Part shown: in pieces, positions 44,110 through 53,930 of the stretch
How the letters are laid out: each line of letters begins with the position of its first letter
Numbering within the stretch: the stretch's first letter is position 1
Source: Oscillospiraceae bacterium
GTDB lineage: Bacteria; Bacillota; Clostridia; Oscillospirales; SIG627
NCBI GenBank assembly: GCA_015063985.1
Contig: SVTC01000009.1
Coordinates: forward strand, 1 to 64,000
Direction of reading: 5' to 3'
Length of the DNA stretch: 64,000 bases
Translations under genes and position numbers: made by a program
Notes under the pieces: generated by a model
Told to the model about the DNA's origin: nothing
Database searches by the model: none
Seen by the model: the letters and a program-made list of their open reading frames with translations, nothing else

Positions 44110-46863
44110 TTATTCGGACATACCCGGAACCGTTACCGCAATTACCCACAGTATCTGATATACCAAGGCAAACACGGTGGTAATGGAGGTCATTCTTCCC
44201 ATAAAACCAAGGAAGATGCTTACAAACACACCCACCAGAACACTGAGGAACTTGACCAGAAGATTTATACTTATAAGCCTCTTGGCTTTATCGCAGTAGA
44301 TAAAGGTCATAAGCATATTGAGTATTCCCGTGGTGCAGACAAGTCCGCTATCGCCGTTTTCGCTTGCGGCGACCTCCTTTGAAGCTCCCGCGGTCTTCAT
44401 AACTCCCACGGGATAATTCTTGTTTCTCAGAATGCACTTTATAAGATCGTTATCAAGGTTGGGATCGCAGGTCTTTATACATACGCAGGTTCCCGTTTTG
44501 TAAAGCCCTCTCATCACTCTCTCGAACTTTCCGTTCACGGCATATCTGATATATATCTTTGCGGCGATACGGTCGCCTATTGCCATATACATTATCCTGC
44601 CGACGGAATTCTCAAAGGGCTCGTCGATATCGTCGTTCACGTAGCCGAAATCATAGGAAAGCATATAGTCCTTGTTGCCTACGAATACCTCCTTACCCTC
44701 CAGCTTAGCGCAGATTCCGTCACCTGTATTTTCCAGAATATCAAAGTTATCGGAAAGATCGAACATTCCGGAAAGAGAATCGCTGAACACTCTGCAAAGA
44801 GGACCGCCCACCTTGCCGAATATCTTCGCACAGTAGAAGATGACCTTATCCAAACGGAAATCGGAATAAGTACGGATGCTTGTAACTCTTACCTTTTCCG
44901 CAGGGAAAAGCTCGGTATCGTTAAAGGAGATAACGCTTGCGGCACTGTAGTCCTCAACCGCGGTAGCTCCGATTATGGCACTGTCTCTTTTGGCGCATTT
45001 TTTAGTGAATTTTCCCAAGGGCATAGCCACCGCAAAAAGTCCGCAGGCGGGCAGACCGAAGATCATTACCGTCACAAAGGATCTTGCCGCCTGAGAAAAG
45101 CCGCCGGAAAAGCTGTAAAAGGCAAAGATCAATGCCGCCGCCAACACCAGCCATACCGCCGCATTATATGCTCCGCAGAGCTTCGCGGGCGCCTTGGTAC
45201 GGGAAAAATAATTATTGACAAATTTTGTTTTTTCTACAGTAAAAATATCCGGATTCTCGGGAATATGCTCCTTAAGAAGCTCGTATTCGCTACTGTCGGT
45301 ACCAAGCTTTCTGACAATGAACTTTTCTTTGTTACTGGATACCACCTTAAAGCATCGGTAGGAGCGGCGCTCATCCATAAAGTGATAAACACTGTTCAAA
45401 AAGCCCCACAGACATCCCACTGCCGAGAAAAGCATTATATTTTCACTGTTAACGTCGGTAAAGAACAGGCTTATCTGATATATCAGAACAGAGAACATTG
45501 CAACCGCCGTAACGGAATCCGGGTCCGCCTTTCCTTTGAAAAGCTTTTTCAAGCCGGAAACTATATTACCCCACACAAGGGCACAGCTTACCACAAGGAT
45601 CTGAATATCCACAAGCAAAAGTATTATGCCGTATTCACCCGGCTGAAGGAATACCGGATGGGGCAGGAAGCTATCGTAGCAGGATGCGGAAAGATAGAAG
45701 CTTATAAGAGTAAGCAAGAAGCCCCACAGAGCATTTACCAGCATCGAGGCACTCTTGTTTTTGATACCCTCGGTCATTTCCTCAGCCAGAGCCTTCTCGG
45801 TAAATTCCTCCTGCTTTTCGGAAGGCTTTACCGCCTTTACGTCGGCAACAAGCTCATCGTTAAACAGATCGTTCTCACTGATCTCCTCATCTGCAGGAAG
45901 AACTCCCTCGTTTTCAAGGATCTTCTTTACAGCCTCGTTATCTATCTCGGAAATATCAAATTCCTTGGTCTTGTCCAAGGACTCTGCGATCTCCTCGGGA
46001 GCCTCGGTCCTTTCTCCGAAGATCTCCTCCAGTGAGGGAAGCTCTCTCGTTGCCCCCATATCCTCGGATACGGCACCGCTGTCCTGAGGCACACTGTCCT
46101 CCACTGCAGGCTCCTCCTCAAGATCCACTTCTTCGATGACGGGCTCTTTTTCCTCGATTACAGGCTCCCTCACAGCCTCAGGCTCTAAACCGTCGGATGC
46201 GCTCTCTTCGGATGCTTCGATCTGTTCCTCGGAAGCGCTCTCTTCGGGCTCAAGCTCCTCGCCATCTGCGATAAGAGACTCTAAAAATGCGGCGTCAAGC
46301 ACAGGAGCATCGTGAGACTGCTCGTCGGAAACCGCTTTTTCCGCCAAAGCCTCCTTTTCCTTTGACATTCTCGCCAAGGAAAGCTTCAGCTCCTCCTCGT
46401 TATACACTCTGTCAACGCTGATATCCTCGTCAAAGACTCCAAGACTGTCGGCATAGGGGTCATCCTGAACGTTGCCGGAAGCCTTGAGCTTCTTTTCCAT
46501 CTTCAGACGCTTTTTCTCTTCCTTCGCTCTTTCTTTTTCAAGCCTCTTTTTTTCTTTTTTCAGCTTTTTATCGTCACTGAAGGCCTCAAGAAGCATTCTG
46601 TCGGTGTCGTTTATACTGAAATCGTCTGCGGTCTCGCGGGTATTGTAGACTGCATCCACAATACTGCCGACCTTTTCCTTGGAACGCCTTCCTTGCTTGC
46701 CCGTTCCCACGTAATTATCAAGAGAACGGTTCTTGTTGCGGCTTATTGAAACGGTATCCTGAGACTGCTCGATAGCTTCGGCAGACTCGGCAGAAAGCTT
46801 GTTTACCTGCTCCTTGGGCTTTTCGGCTTTGGGACCGTTTCGCTTTATCTTGTAAACTGCCAT
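44110..46863 (-). CDS. P1B-type ATPase-like membrane protein, predicted catalytically inactive, with long charged N-terminal extension
   Basis: FKGKADPDSVTAVAMFSVLIYQ, VMIFGLPACGLFAVAMPLGKFTKKCAKRDSAIIGATAVEDYSAASVISFNDTELFP align by eye to heavy-metal P-type ATPases with the CPC and DKTGT positions replaced. Confidence 0.7.
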   Translation of the reverse strand: MAVYKIKRNGPKAEKPKEQVNKLSAESAEAIEQSQDTVSISRNKNRSLDNYVGTGKQGRRSKEKVGSIVDAVYNTRETADDFSINDTDRMLLEAFSDDKKLKKEKKRLEKERAKEEKKRLKMEKKLKASGNVQDDPYADSLGVFDEDISVDRVYNEEELKLSLARMSKEKEALAEKAVSDEQSHDAPVLDAAFLESLIADGEELEPEESASEEQIEASEESASDGLEPEAVREPVIEEKEPVIEEVDLEEEPAVEDSVPQDSGAVSEDMGATRELPSLEEIFGERTEAPEEIAESLDKTKEFDISEIDNEAVKKILENEGVLPADEEISENDLFNDELVADVKAVKPSEKQEEFTEKALAEEMTEGIKNKSASMLVNALWGFLLTLISFYLSASCYDSFLPHPVFLQPGEYGIILLLVDIQILVVSCALVWGNIVSGLKKLFKGKADPDSVTAVAMFSVLIYQISLFFTDVNSENIMLFSAVGCLWGFLNSVYHFMDERRSYRCFKVVSSNKEKFIVRKLGTDSSEYELLKEHIPENPDIFTVEKTKFVNNYFSRTKAPAKLCGAYNAAVWLVLAAALIFAFYSFSGGFSQAARSFVTVMIFGLPACGLFAVAMPLGKFTKKCAKRDSAIIGATAVEDYSAASVISFNDTELFPAEKVRVTSIRTYSDFRLDKVIFYCAKIFGKVGGPLCRVFSDSLSGMFDLSDNFDILENTGDGICAKLEGKEVFVGNKDYMLSYDFGYVNDDIDEPFENSVGRIMYMAIGDRIAAKIYIRYAVNGKFERVMRGLYKTGTCVCIKTCDPNLDNDLIKCILRNKNYPVGVMKTAGASKEVAASENGDSGLVCTTGILNMLMTFIYCDKAKRLISINLLVKFLSVLVGVFVSIFLGFMGRMTSITTVFALVYQILWVIAVTVPGMSE

Positions 46864-46882
46864 TAAACCTTTTCTCCTTCCT

Positions 46883-47668
46883 TCAGTTAAGTTCGCTTCT
46901 GTTTAAAAGGATGCGGTACAGTATTACCGCTCCGGCACAGGAAACGTTAAGTGAATTTACCCTGCCCTTCATAGGCAAGGACACTATATGATCGCTTTTT
47001 TCCTTTAAAAGCCTGGATACGCCCGATTCCTCCGAGCCCATTATCACCGCCAGAGGAATGTCGAAATCGCATTTCTCGTAGCTTTCTCCCCCTGCCTCGC
47101 AGGCGAAGATCCAAAGCCCCTTTTCCTTGAGCTCCTCCACGCAGGATGCAAGGTTCGATACCTTGCAAAGAGCCATATGCTCGATCGCTCCCGCCGATGC
47201 CTTGATAGCGGCAGAGGTTATAGGCGCACTGCGCCTCTTGGGAAGTATTACTCCGTGTACTCCCGCACCCTCGCAGCATCTGATGAGCGCTCCCAGATTA
47301 CCGGGATCGGCAATTCCGTCGCAGATCACGATAAAGGGCTTTTCTCCCCTTTGTGCGGCGATCTCAAGAATGGAATCTATATCGGTGTATTCAATATCGG
47401 CACTTATCGCACAGACTCCCTGGTGGTTTCCTCCGCCGCTCATAGCGTCAAGCTTTTGTCTTGCCGCCTCAAGCACGGGAATCTTTTTCTCAAGACACAT
47501 CGCCTCAATGAGCTTTACGCTTCCCTCTCTGGGCCCTCTTAAAACAAAAACCTTTTCAACGGTCTTGTCCGATCTGAGAAGCTCGATGACGGGATTCCGC
47601 CCAAAAACGCAGTTTTCATCCGCACTGCGCTGAGGCTGTCCTTTTGTTCTTTCTGCCATACTCGTCAC
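46883..47668 (-). CDS. rlmB: TrmH/SpoU family rRNA methyltransferase (RlmB-like)
   Basis: VFGRNPVIELL; VICDGIADPGNLGALIRCCEGAGVHGVILPKRR; VIMGSEESGVSRLL; LNVSCAGAVILY. Confidence 0.92.
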   Translation of the reverse strand: MTSMAERTKGQPQRSADENCVFGRNPVIELLRSDKTVEKVFVLRGPREGSVKLIEAMCLEKKIPVLEAARQKLDAMSGGGNHQGVCAISADIEYTDIDSILEIAAQRGEKPFIVICDGIADPGNLGALIRCCEGAGVHGVILPKRRSAPITSAAIKASAGAIEHMALCKVSNLASCVEELKEKGLWIFACEAGGESYEKCDFDIPLAVIMGSEESGVSRLLKEKSDHIVSLPMKGRVNSLNVSCAGAVILYRILLNRSELN

Positions 47669-47888
47669 TCTTTACCCACTATAATCATTTTATTAAATCA
47701 TTATATCACATTTTTTAAGCTTTGTATATATATTTTTAATAATATTTTGATATTTTTTCTTCGCTCAGACTTCTGTCTACAATATATTAAATAAATTATT
47801 TGAAGATTTTTTTCAAAAAACTCTTGCCAAAAACAAAGTTTGTGTTATACTATAATATATTCTCGGAAAGGTATGGTCATTTTTCAAT

Positions 47889-48653
47889 ATGCCTTTTGAA
47901 GTAATCACAAGCCGCCAGAACGCCCGTATAGTTTTGGCAGCATCACTGAAAAACAAAAAACACAGAGACCAAACGGGTCTTTTTTGCGCCGAGGGCAGAA
48001 TGTTGCTCTCGGAAGCTATTTTATCGGGCATATACCCCAAAACGGTTTTTGCCACTGAGGAAAGCCTTCCCTTTATTCCCGAGATCTGCCATAAAGACAC
48101 CTGTATCGTTACCGATGAGGTCTTTAAAAAGATATCCAACGACGACTGCCCCGAGGGGGTAATGAGCATCTTCGAAAAATTCACCCTCCACGCTGACGAG
48201 CCCTCCACGGCGATAGTCCTGGAAAACCTCCAGGATCCGGGAAACGTAGGCACGGTGATACGGACAGCCGCCGCTTTGGGATGCGAGCTTTGCGTGTGCG
48301 CATCCTGTGCTGACGTCTTTAACCCCAAGACCCAAAGATCCGCTATGGGAGCCTTATTCCGTATGCCCGTGGAGATCTGCTCCGACAGTGAAAAGGCAAT
48401 ACTCTCGCTGAAGGAAAGAGGCTTCAGGGTAGTGGGCGCCGCTCTTGATAAGAAAAGTCTTCCCGTTTCGGAGACTGACCTCAGCGGAAAATGCGCGGTG
48501 GTGATCGGAAACGAGGGACACGGACTGACCGAAAAAGCAAAAGAGCTCTGTGATAATCTGAGCATCATTCCCATGAAGGGTATGGAATCACTTAACGCTT
48601 CGGTTGCCGCTTCACTTTATATTTGGGAAATGCTGAAAACACGGGAGAAGTAA
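47889..48653 (+). CDS. TrmH family RNA 2'-O-methyltransferase
   Basis: VLENLQDPGNVGTVIRTAAALG; VVIGNEGHGLTEKA; PMKGMESLNASVAASLY. Confidence 0.93.
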   Translation: MPFEVITSRQNARIVLAASLKNKKHRDQTGLFCAEGRMLLSEAILSGIYPKTVFATEESLPFIPEICHKDTCIVTDEVFKKISNDDCPEGVMSIFEKFTLHADEPSTAIVLENLQDPGNVGTVIRTAAALGCELCVCASCADVFNPKTQRSAMGALFRMPVEICSDSEKAILSLKERGFRVVGAALDKKSLPVSETDLSGKCAVVIGNEGHGLTEKAKELCDNLSIIPMKGMESLNASVAASLYIWEMLKTREK

Positions 48654-48654
48654 G

Positions 48655-49908
48655 ATGGACAACAATTCCAACGATCTTGTATATTGGGTATGGCTTTCAA
48701 ACGCCACTCAGGGAAGCCCAATGCTTGCAAACACACTGCTGAAGTTCTTCGGCGGCGTTAAAGAAATACACGGTGCCGATGAGGAAGCTCTCAAGTCTGT
48801 AAGAATGAAGGAGAACCGCCTGGAGCTTCTCCTGGACAAGGACTTGTCAAGGGCGGAGCAGATAATAGACTACTGCGCCAAAAACTCCATCGGGATTGCC
48901 ACTATGAACGATTACTTTTATCCCCAAAAGCTTCGCTCGCTGGTGGATCGCCCCGTTTTGCTTTATTATCTCGGCAACTTTATAGATTTTGACAGTATGC
49001 CCTGCGTTGCCGTGGTGGGCACCAGAAAGCCATCCGACTATGCCGTTGTCTGCGCAAAGAGGATCTCTCTGGATCTTGCAAGAGCCGGAATAGTCACGGT
49101 AAGCGGTCTGGCGTCCGGAGTAGACTCCTGCGCTCACAAGGCATCGGTATTTAACGACAGCCTCACGGTGGGCGTGCTCGGCAGCGGTATCGACGTGATA
49201 TATCCAAAGGAAAACGCCGAGCTGTACCACCAGGTTGCTCAAGGAGGTCTGATACTTACCGAGTATCCGCCCTCAACTCCTCCGTTGGGAAGAAATTTTC
49301 CGCAAAGAAACCGCATAATTGCCGCACTTGCGAATATTACAGTTGTAGTAGAGGGCTCGGAAAGATCCGGCGCGCTGATAACCGCCGAGCATACGCTTCG
49401 CCAGAAGAAACCCCTTTACAGTGTTCCCGGCTCCATATTCAACCCCGGCTGTGCGGGCTCTAATTTCCTTTTGACCGTAGGTGCTCAGCCCCTTCTCGGC
49501 TCTTACAACGTCATTCAGGATATGGAAAAGCTCTTTCCCGATAAGGTAAGATACGTTCCCCAAAAGGACGATTACGAGAAAAAGCCCACGAAAGAAGAAA
49601 AACGGCTCTTCAGCGGAAAGAATCTGGTCAAGGTGTCCCAGGCAAAGATACCTCCCGTTTTCGACGACAGTCCGAAAAAAGAAAAGAACAAAGCAGATAA
49701 CTTCACTCCCCCTCCCAGCATTACCGAGCTGAGCGAGCAGGAATTGAAGATCTATACTAAATTGGGGCAGGAGCCTCTTAACCCCAACGAGCTCGCAGAG
49801 GACGATCTCCCCATTAAAACGGTGCTGAAGATACTGACCGCACTTGAGATCAAGGGCTACGTTACAAGACATCCCGGCGCGAAATTTTCAACCTTCAGAG
49901 AAGAATAA
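48655..49908 (+). CDS. dprA: DNA-processing protein DprA/Smf
   Basis: VAVVGTRKPSDYAV; TVSGLASGVDSCAHKASV; GVLGSGIDVIYPKEN; FPQRNRIIAALA. Confidence 0.95.
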   Translation: MDNNSNDLVYWVWLSNATQGSPMLANTLLKFFGGVKEIHGADEEALKSVRMKENRLELLLDKDLSRAEQIIDYCAKNSIGIATMNDYFYPQKLRSLVDRPVLLYYLGNFIDFDSMPCVAVVGTRKPSDYAVVCAKRISLDLARAGIVTVSGLASGVDSCAHKASVFNDSLTVGVLGSGIDVIYPKENAELYHQVAQGGLILTEYPPSTPPLGRNFPQRNRIIAALANITVVVEGSERSGALITAEHTLRQKKPLYSVPGSIFNPGCAGSNFLLTVGAQPLLGSYNVIQDMEKLFPDKVRYVPQKDDYEKKPTKEEKRLFSGKNLVKVSQAKIPPVFDDSPKKEKNKADNFTPPPSITELSEQELKIYTKLGQEPLNPNELAEDDLPIKTVLKILTALEIKGYVTRHPGAKFSTFREE

Positions 49909-49934
49909 ACCCAAAGCAAGGAAAGGAACCTTAT

Positions 49935-52184
49935 ATGTCAAATCTGGTTATCGTTGAGTCCCCCTCAAAGGCAGGGACCATCAAAGGCTATTTAGGCTCA
50001 AATTACAAGGTCGTCGCCAGCAAGGGCCACATCCGCGATCTGCCCAAAAGCACCCTGGGTATCGACCTGGATAACGGCTTCGAGGCAAAGTATATCAACA
50101 TCCGCGGCAAGGGCGATCTTATTAAAGAACTGAAAAAAGAGGTAAAAAACGCAAAAAAAGTATACCTCGCAACCGACCCCGACCGCGAAGGAGAGGCGAT
50201 CAGCTGGCATCTGGTGAAGGCTCTCGGTCTTGATGAGCAAAGCGTCAACAGGATCACCTTCAACGAGATCTCAAAGCCCGCACTCAAGCAAGCCATCGCC
50301 CACCCCACAAAGATAGATATGAACCTTGTGGATTCTCAGCAGGCAAGAAGACTGCTGGACAGGATCGTAGGCTACAAGATCAGCCCCCTTCTGTGGAAAA
50401 AGATCCGCGGCGGACTTTCCGCGGGAAGAGTGCAAAGCGTTGCCACAAGGCTGGTAGTGGACAGAGAAAAGGAGATCGAGGCATTTGTCAGCGAGGAATA
50501 CTGGACTATAGACGCCCTCCTCTCCACCGAGGATAAAAAATCCCTCTGTGCAAGATTTTACGGCACAACGGACAAAAAGCTTCCCTTGAAGGATGAAAGC
50601 TCTGCCAAGGATATCCTTGCACAGCTGAAAAACGGCATCTACACCGTAAGCTCCGTGAAAAAGAGCGTAAGACAAAAGCGTCCCGCTCCCCCCTTCACCA
50701 CCGCACAGCTCCAGCAGGATGCATACAGAAAGCTCAACTTCCAGTCTCAGCGCACCATGCGTGTGGCACAGAGCCTTTACGAGGGTGTCACTTTAGGCAA
50801 AAAGGGCGATCACGGTCTTATAACCTATATGAGAACCGACTCACTGAGAGTCTCCGAGCAGGCACAGGATGCGGCAAGGAGCTTTATCAGCGAAAAATAC
50901 GGCAATCAGTTTGTTCCCGATAAGCCTTGGGTATACAAGACCAAGGGCTCCAGCCAGGATGCCCACGAGGCGATCCGTCCCACTGACGTGACCCGCACTC
51001 CCGATTCCGTCAAGGACAACCTCAGCTCGGATCAATACCGACTTTACAAGCTTATATGGAACCGATTTGTGGCAAGCCAGATGGCTTCAACCGTAATCGA
51101 TACTCAAAACGTTGAGATAAATTGCAACGAGTACGTTTTTAAGTGCTCCGGAGAAACGGTGCGCTTTGCAGGTCATCTTGCGGTATACGAGCAAGCAAAG
51201 GAGGAGGAATCCCCCGACAGAGAGGACAGCCTCAACGCCAAGCTCCCCGTTCTGACCGAGGGCGAGAGGCTTGTGCTCAACGAGCTTGCAGAGCATCAGA
51301 ACTTTACTCAGCCCCCCGCAAGATACACCGAAGCCACTCTTATTAAGACCTTGGATGAAAAGGGTATAGGAAGGCCCAGCACCTTCTCTCCCACCGTTAC
51401 CACCATACTTCAGCGCGGATACATCGAAAGAAAAGAAAAGCAGCTGCGCCCCACCCCCCTGGGAACGGTGACCAACGATCTTATGGAGCAGAGCTTTGCG
51501 CCAATTATTGACTATCAGTTCACCGCACAGCTTGAAGAAAAGCTGGACGAGGTCGCCAACGGAAAAATGGACTATATTTCCATTCTTGACAGCTTTTATT
51601 CCGAGCTTAAAAAGCTTTTGGAAAGCGCGGAAAGCGTTGCGGAAAAGGAAAAGCTTAAGGTTCCCGACGTTGAGACCGATATAATCTGCTCCAAGTGCGG
51701 AAGAAAGATGGTTATCAAATCGGGCAGATTCGGAAAATTCGCCGCCTGCCCCGGATATCCCGAATGCAAGAACACGACTCCTCTTGACAGAAACGGTGAA
51801 GCCCTTGAGAAGAAGGAAGCCGAAACCGTTCCCGGTATGAGCTGCGACCTCTGTGGCAAGCCGGTAGTCAAGAAAAGCGGAAGATACGGCGATTTCTACG
51901 CCTGCAGTGACTATCCCAATTGCAAATTCACAAAACCTATCACCCGTGATACGGGCATTTCTTGCCCCAAGTGCTCGGGAAAGATCATAATTAAAAAAGG
52001 CAAGAAAAAGGAATTCTACAGTTGCGAAAATTATCCCAAATGCGATTTTTCGGTTTGGGATATGCCCACCGAGGAAAAGTGTCCTCTGTGCGGAAAGATC
52101 CTCCTCAAAAGAAAAAGCGGAAAAATGTATTGCAGTGACAAGGATTGCGGCTATAAGGATTCCGGATCCGGAGAGAACAAATGA
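49935..52184 (+). CDS. topA: DNA topoisomerase I
   Basis: LVIVESPSKAGTIKGYLG; TDPDREGEAISWH; ITYMRTDSLRVS; C-terminal tetracysteine zinc motifs. Confidence 0.98.
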   Translation: MSNLVIVESPSKAGTIKGYLGSNYKVVASKGHIRDLPKSTLGIDLDNGFEAKYINIRGKGDLIKELKKEVKNAKKVYLATDPDREGEAISWHLVKALGLDEQSVNRITFNEISKPALKQAIAHPTKIDMNLVDSQQARRLLDRIVGYKISPLLWKKIRGGLSAGRVQSVATRLVVDREKEIEAFVSEEYWTIDALLSTEDKKSLCARFYGTTDKKLPLKDESSAKDILAQLKNGIYTVSSVKKSVRQKRPAPPFTTAQLQQDAYRKLNFQSQRTMRVAQSLYEGVTLGKKGDHGLITYMRTDSLRVSEQAQDAARSFISEKYGNQFVPDKPWVYKTKGSSQDAHEAIRPTDVTRTPDSVKDNLSSDQYRLYKLIWNRFVASQMASTVIDTQNVEINCNEYVFKCSGETVRFAGHLAVYEQAKEEESPDREDSLNAKLPVLTEGERLVLNELAEHQNFTQPPARYTEATLIKTLDEKGIGRPSTFSPTVTTILQRGYIERKEKQLRPTPLGTVTNDLMEQSFAPIIDYQFTAQLEEKLDEVANGKMDYISILDSFYSELKKLLESAESVAEKEKLKVPDVETDIICSKCGRKMVIKSGRFGKFAACPGYPECKNTTPLDRNGEALEKKEAETVPGMSCDLCGKPVVKKSGRYGDFYACSDYPNCKFTKPITRDTGISCPKCSGKIIIKKGKKKEFYSCENYPKCDFSVWDMPTEEKCPLCGKILLKRKSGKMYCSDKDCGYKDSGSGENK

Positions 52185-53185
52185 AGCTTATTATCGACGC
52201 TATGGGCGGAGACAACGCCCCTCTTGAAATAGTAAAGGGCGCCTGGAAGGGTTGTCGCGAGCACGGAATCTTTCCCGTATTTGTCGGAGACACCGACAAG
52301 GTTAAGCCGATCCTTGACCAATTGGGCGCAAAAGAAGAAGAATATGCACTCAGGGACTGCAAAAAAAGCATAGCAATGGAGGACGACCCCATGAGCATTC
52401 TCAGAGAAAACAGAGATTGCTCAATGGCTGAGGGCCTCAAGCTTTTAAAGAGCGACGGAGATGCCTTTCTCAGTGCGGGAAACACCGGCGCATTGGTAAC
52501 CGGCGCATCAAGCAGAGTTATTTTCGGTAAAACAAGGGGCGTAAAGCGCGCCGCCATTGCATCTGTGCTTCCTCTTACAAATCCCGTGCTTCTTATGGAT
52601 TCGGGCGCAAATATCGAGGTTAGTCCCGAGGAGCTTTTGCAGTTTGCGGTTATGGGCAGTGCGTATATGGAGCATCTTATGAAGGTTCCTTCTCCCCGTG
52701 TCGGTCTTATAAACAACGGAAGCGAGTCCACCAAGGGCACCGCTCTTTACAGAGAGAGCCACGAGCTCTTTTCCCGGACCGATTCCATTAACTTTATCGG
52801 CAACGTTGAAGGAAGAGACGTGCCTCTGGGCGCCTGCGACGTTTGCGTTTGCGACGGCTTTGTGGGTAATATCATCCTCAAGCTTTGCGAGGGCTTCGGT
52901 AAGTTTATGTCCGCAAGCCTTAAGGAAATGTTCTACCACGACACACTTTCAAAGCTCGGCGGACTTCTCGCAAAAAAGGGAATAAAGGATCTTAAGGACC
53001 GTCTTGACCACAAAAAATACGGCGGCGCTCCCATCCTCGGAATTCCCAAGCCCGTAATAAAGGCCCACGGAAGCTCCACCGCCGAAGCAGTGGTAAGCGC
53101 AGTAAGGCAGGCTCTGTATTTCCACGAAAACGGCATCTGCAAAAAAATAGAAGAGCTTTGCTCAAACAAGAGCAGGGAGGAATAA
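52181..53185 (+). CDS. plsX: Phosphate acyltransferase PlsX
   Basis: IDAMGGDNAPLEIVKGA; NGSESTKGTALYRESHEL; VCDGFVGNIILK. Confidence 0.97.
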   Translation: MKLIIDAMGGDNAPLEIVKGAWKGCREHGIFPVFVGDTDKVKPILDQLGAKEEEYALRDCKKSIAMEDDPMSILRENRDCSMAEGLKLLKSDGDAFLSAGNTGALVTGASSRVIFGKTRGVKRAAIASVLPLTNPVLLMDSGANIEVSPEELLQFAVMGSAYMEHLMKVPSPRVGLINNGSESTKGTALYRESHELFSRTDSINFIGNVEGRDVPLGACDVCVCDGFVGNIILKLCEGFGKFMSASLKEMFYHDTLSKLGGLLAKKGIKDLKDRLDHKKYGGAPILGIPKPVIKAHGSSTAEAVVSAVRQALYFHENGICKKIEELCSNKSREE

Positions 53186-53186
53186 A

Positions 53187-53930
53187 ATGCCCAAGATCCC
53201 CATCGCAAAAAAAGAGGATTATCCCGAGCTCTTTAAGCAAAACTGCAAGGAGCTTGAGGGGATAATAGATCACAGCTTCAATGATCCTATCTACCTCTAC
53301 AAGGCATTGACCCATTCATCCTACTCCAACGAAAAAAAGAACCGCTGTATATACGAGTGCAACGAAAGACTGGAATTTCTCGGCGACAGCGTTCTCGCCA
53401 TCGCGGTCAGCGAAAAGCTCTTTTCTCATTTCAGTGACAGACCGGAGGGTGAGCTGACCAGATACAGAGCCAATCTGGTATGCGAGGATGCTCTTTACGA
53501 GTATGCAAAAAAAATAGGGCTTGACTGCTTTATGCTTTTGGGCAACGGAGAACAAAACTGCGACGAGCGCCACAAGAAAAGCCGTCTTGCGGACTGCTAC
53601 GAGGCCTTGATAGCCGCCATCCATCTTGACGGCGGCGCAAAAAAGGCAAAAGAATTTGTTCTCAAAAGCATAGAGGAGCGAATGGAAAGAGCGCCCGAAT
53701 CCACTGCACCCACGGACTACAAGAGTCTGCTCCAGCAGCTGGTCCAGAACAATAAGGGTGAAAAGCTGGAATACGTGCTGATAAGCCAGAGAGGCCCCGA
53801 TCACGACAAGGTATTCGTTACCCGGGCAGTTCTCAGCTCCAACCCCGTGGGAACGGGTGAGGGAAGATCCAAAAGAGAATCCGAGCAAATGGCGGCAAAG
53901 GAAGCCTTGCGCCTTTTCGGAAAGCTATGA
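53187..53930 (+). CDS. rnc: Ribonuclease III
   Basis: NERLEFLGDSVLAIAVSEKLF; LADCYEALIAAIHLDGG; dsRBD (KSLLQQLVQ..GRSKRESEQMAAKEAL). Confidence 0.97.
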   Translation: MPKIPIAKKEDYPELFKQNCKELEGIIDHSFNDPIYLYKALTHSSYSNEKKNRCIYECNERLEFLGDSVLAIAVSEKLFSHFSDRPEGELTRYRANLVCEDALYEYAKKIGLDCFMLLGNGEQNCDERHKKSRLADCYEALIAAIHLDGGAKKAKEFVLKSIEERMERAPESTAPTDYKSLLQQLVQNNKGEKLEYVLISQRGPDHDKVFVTRAVLSSNPVGTGEGRSKRESEQMAAKEALRLFGKL

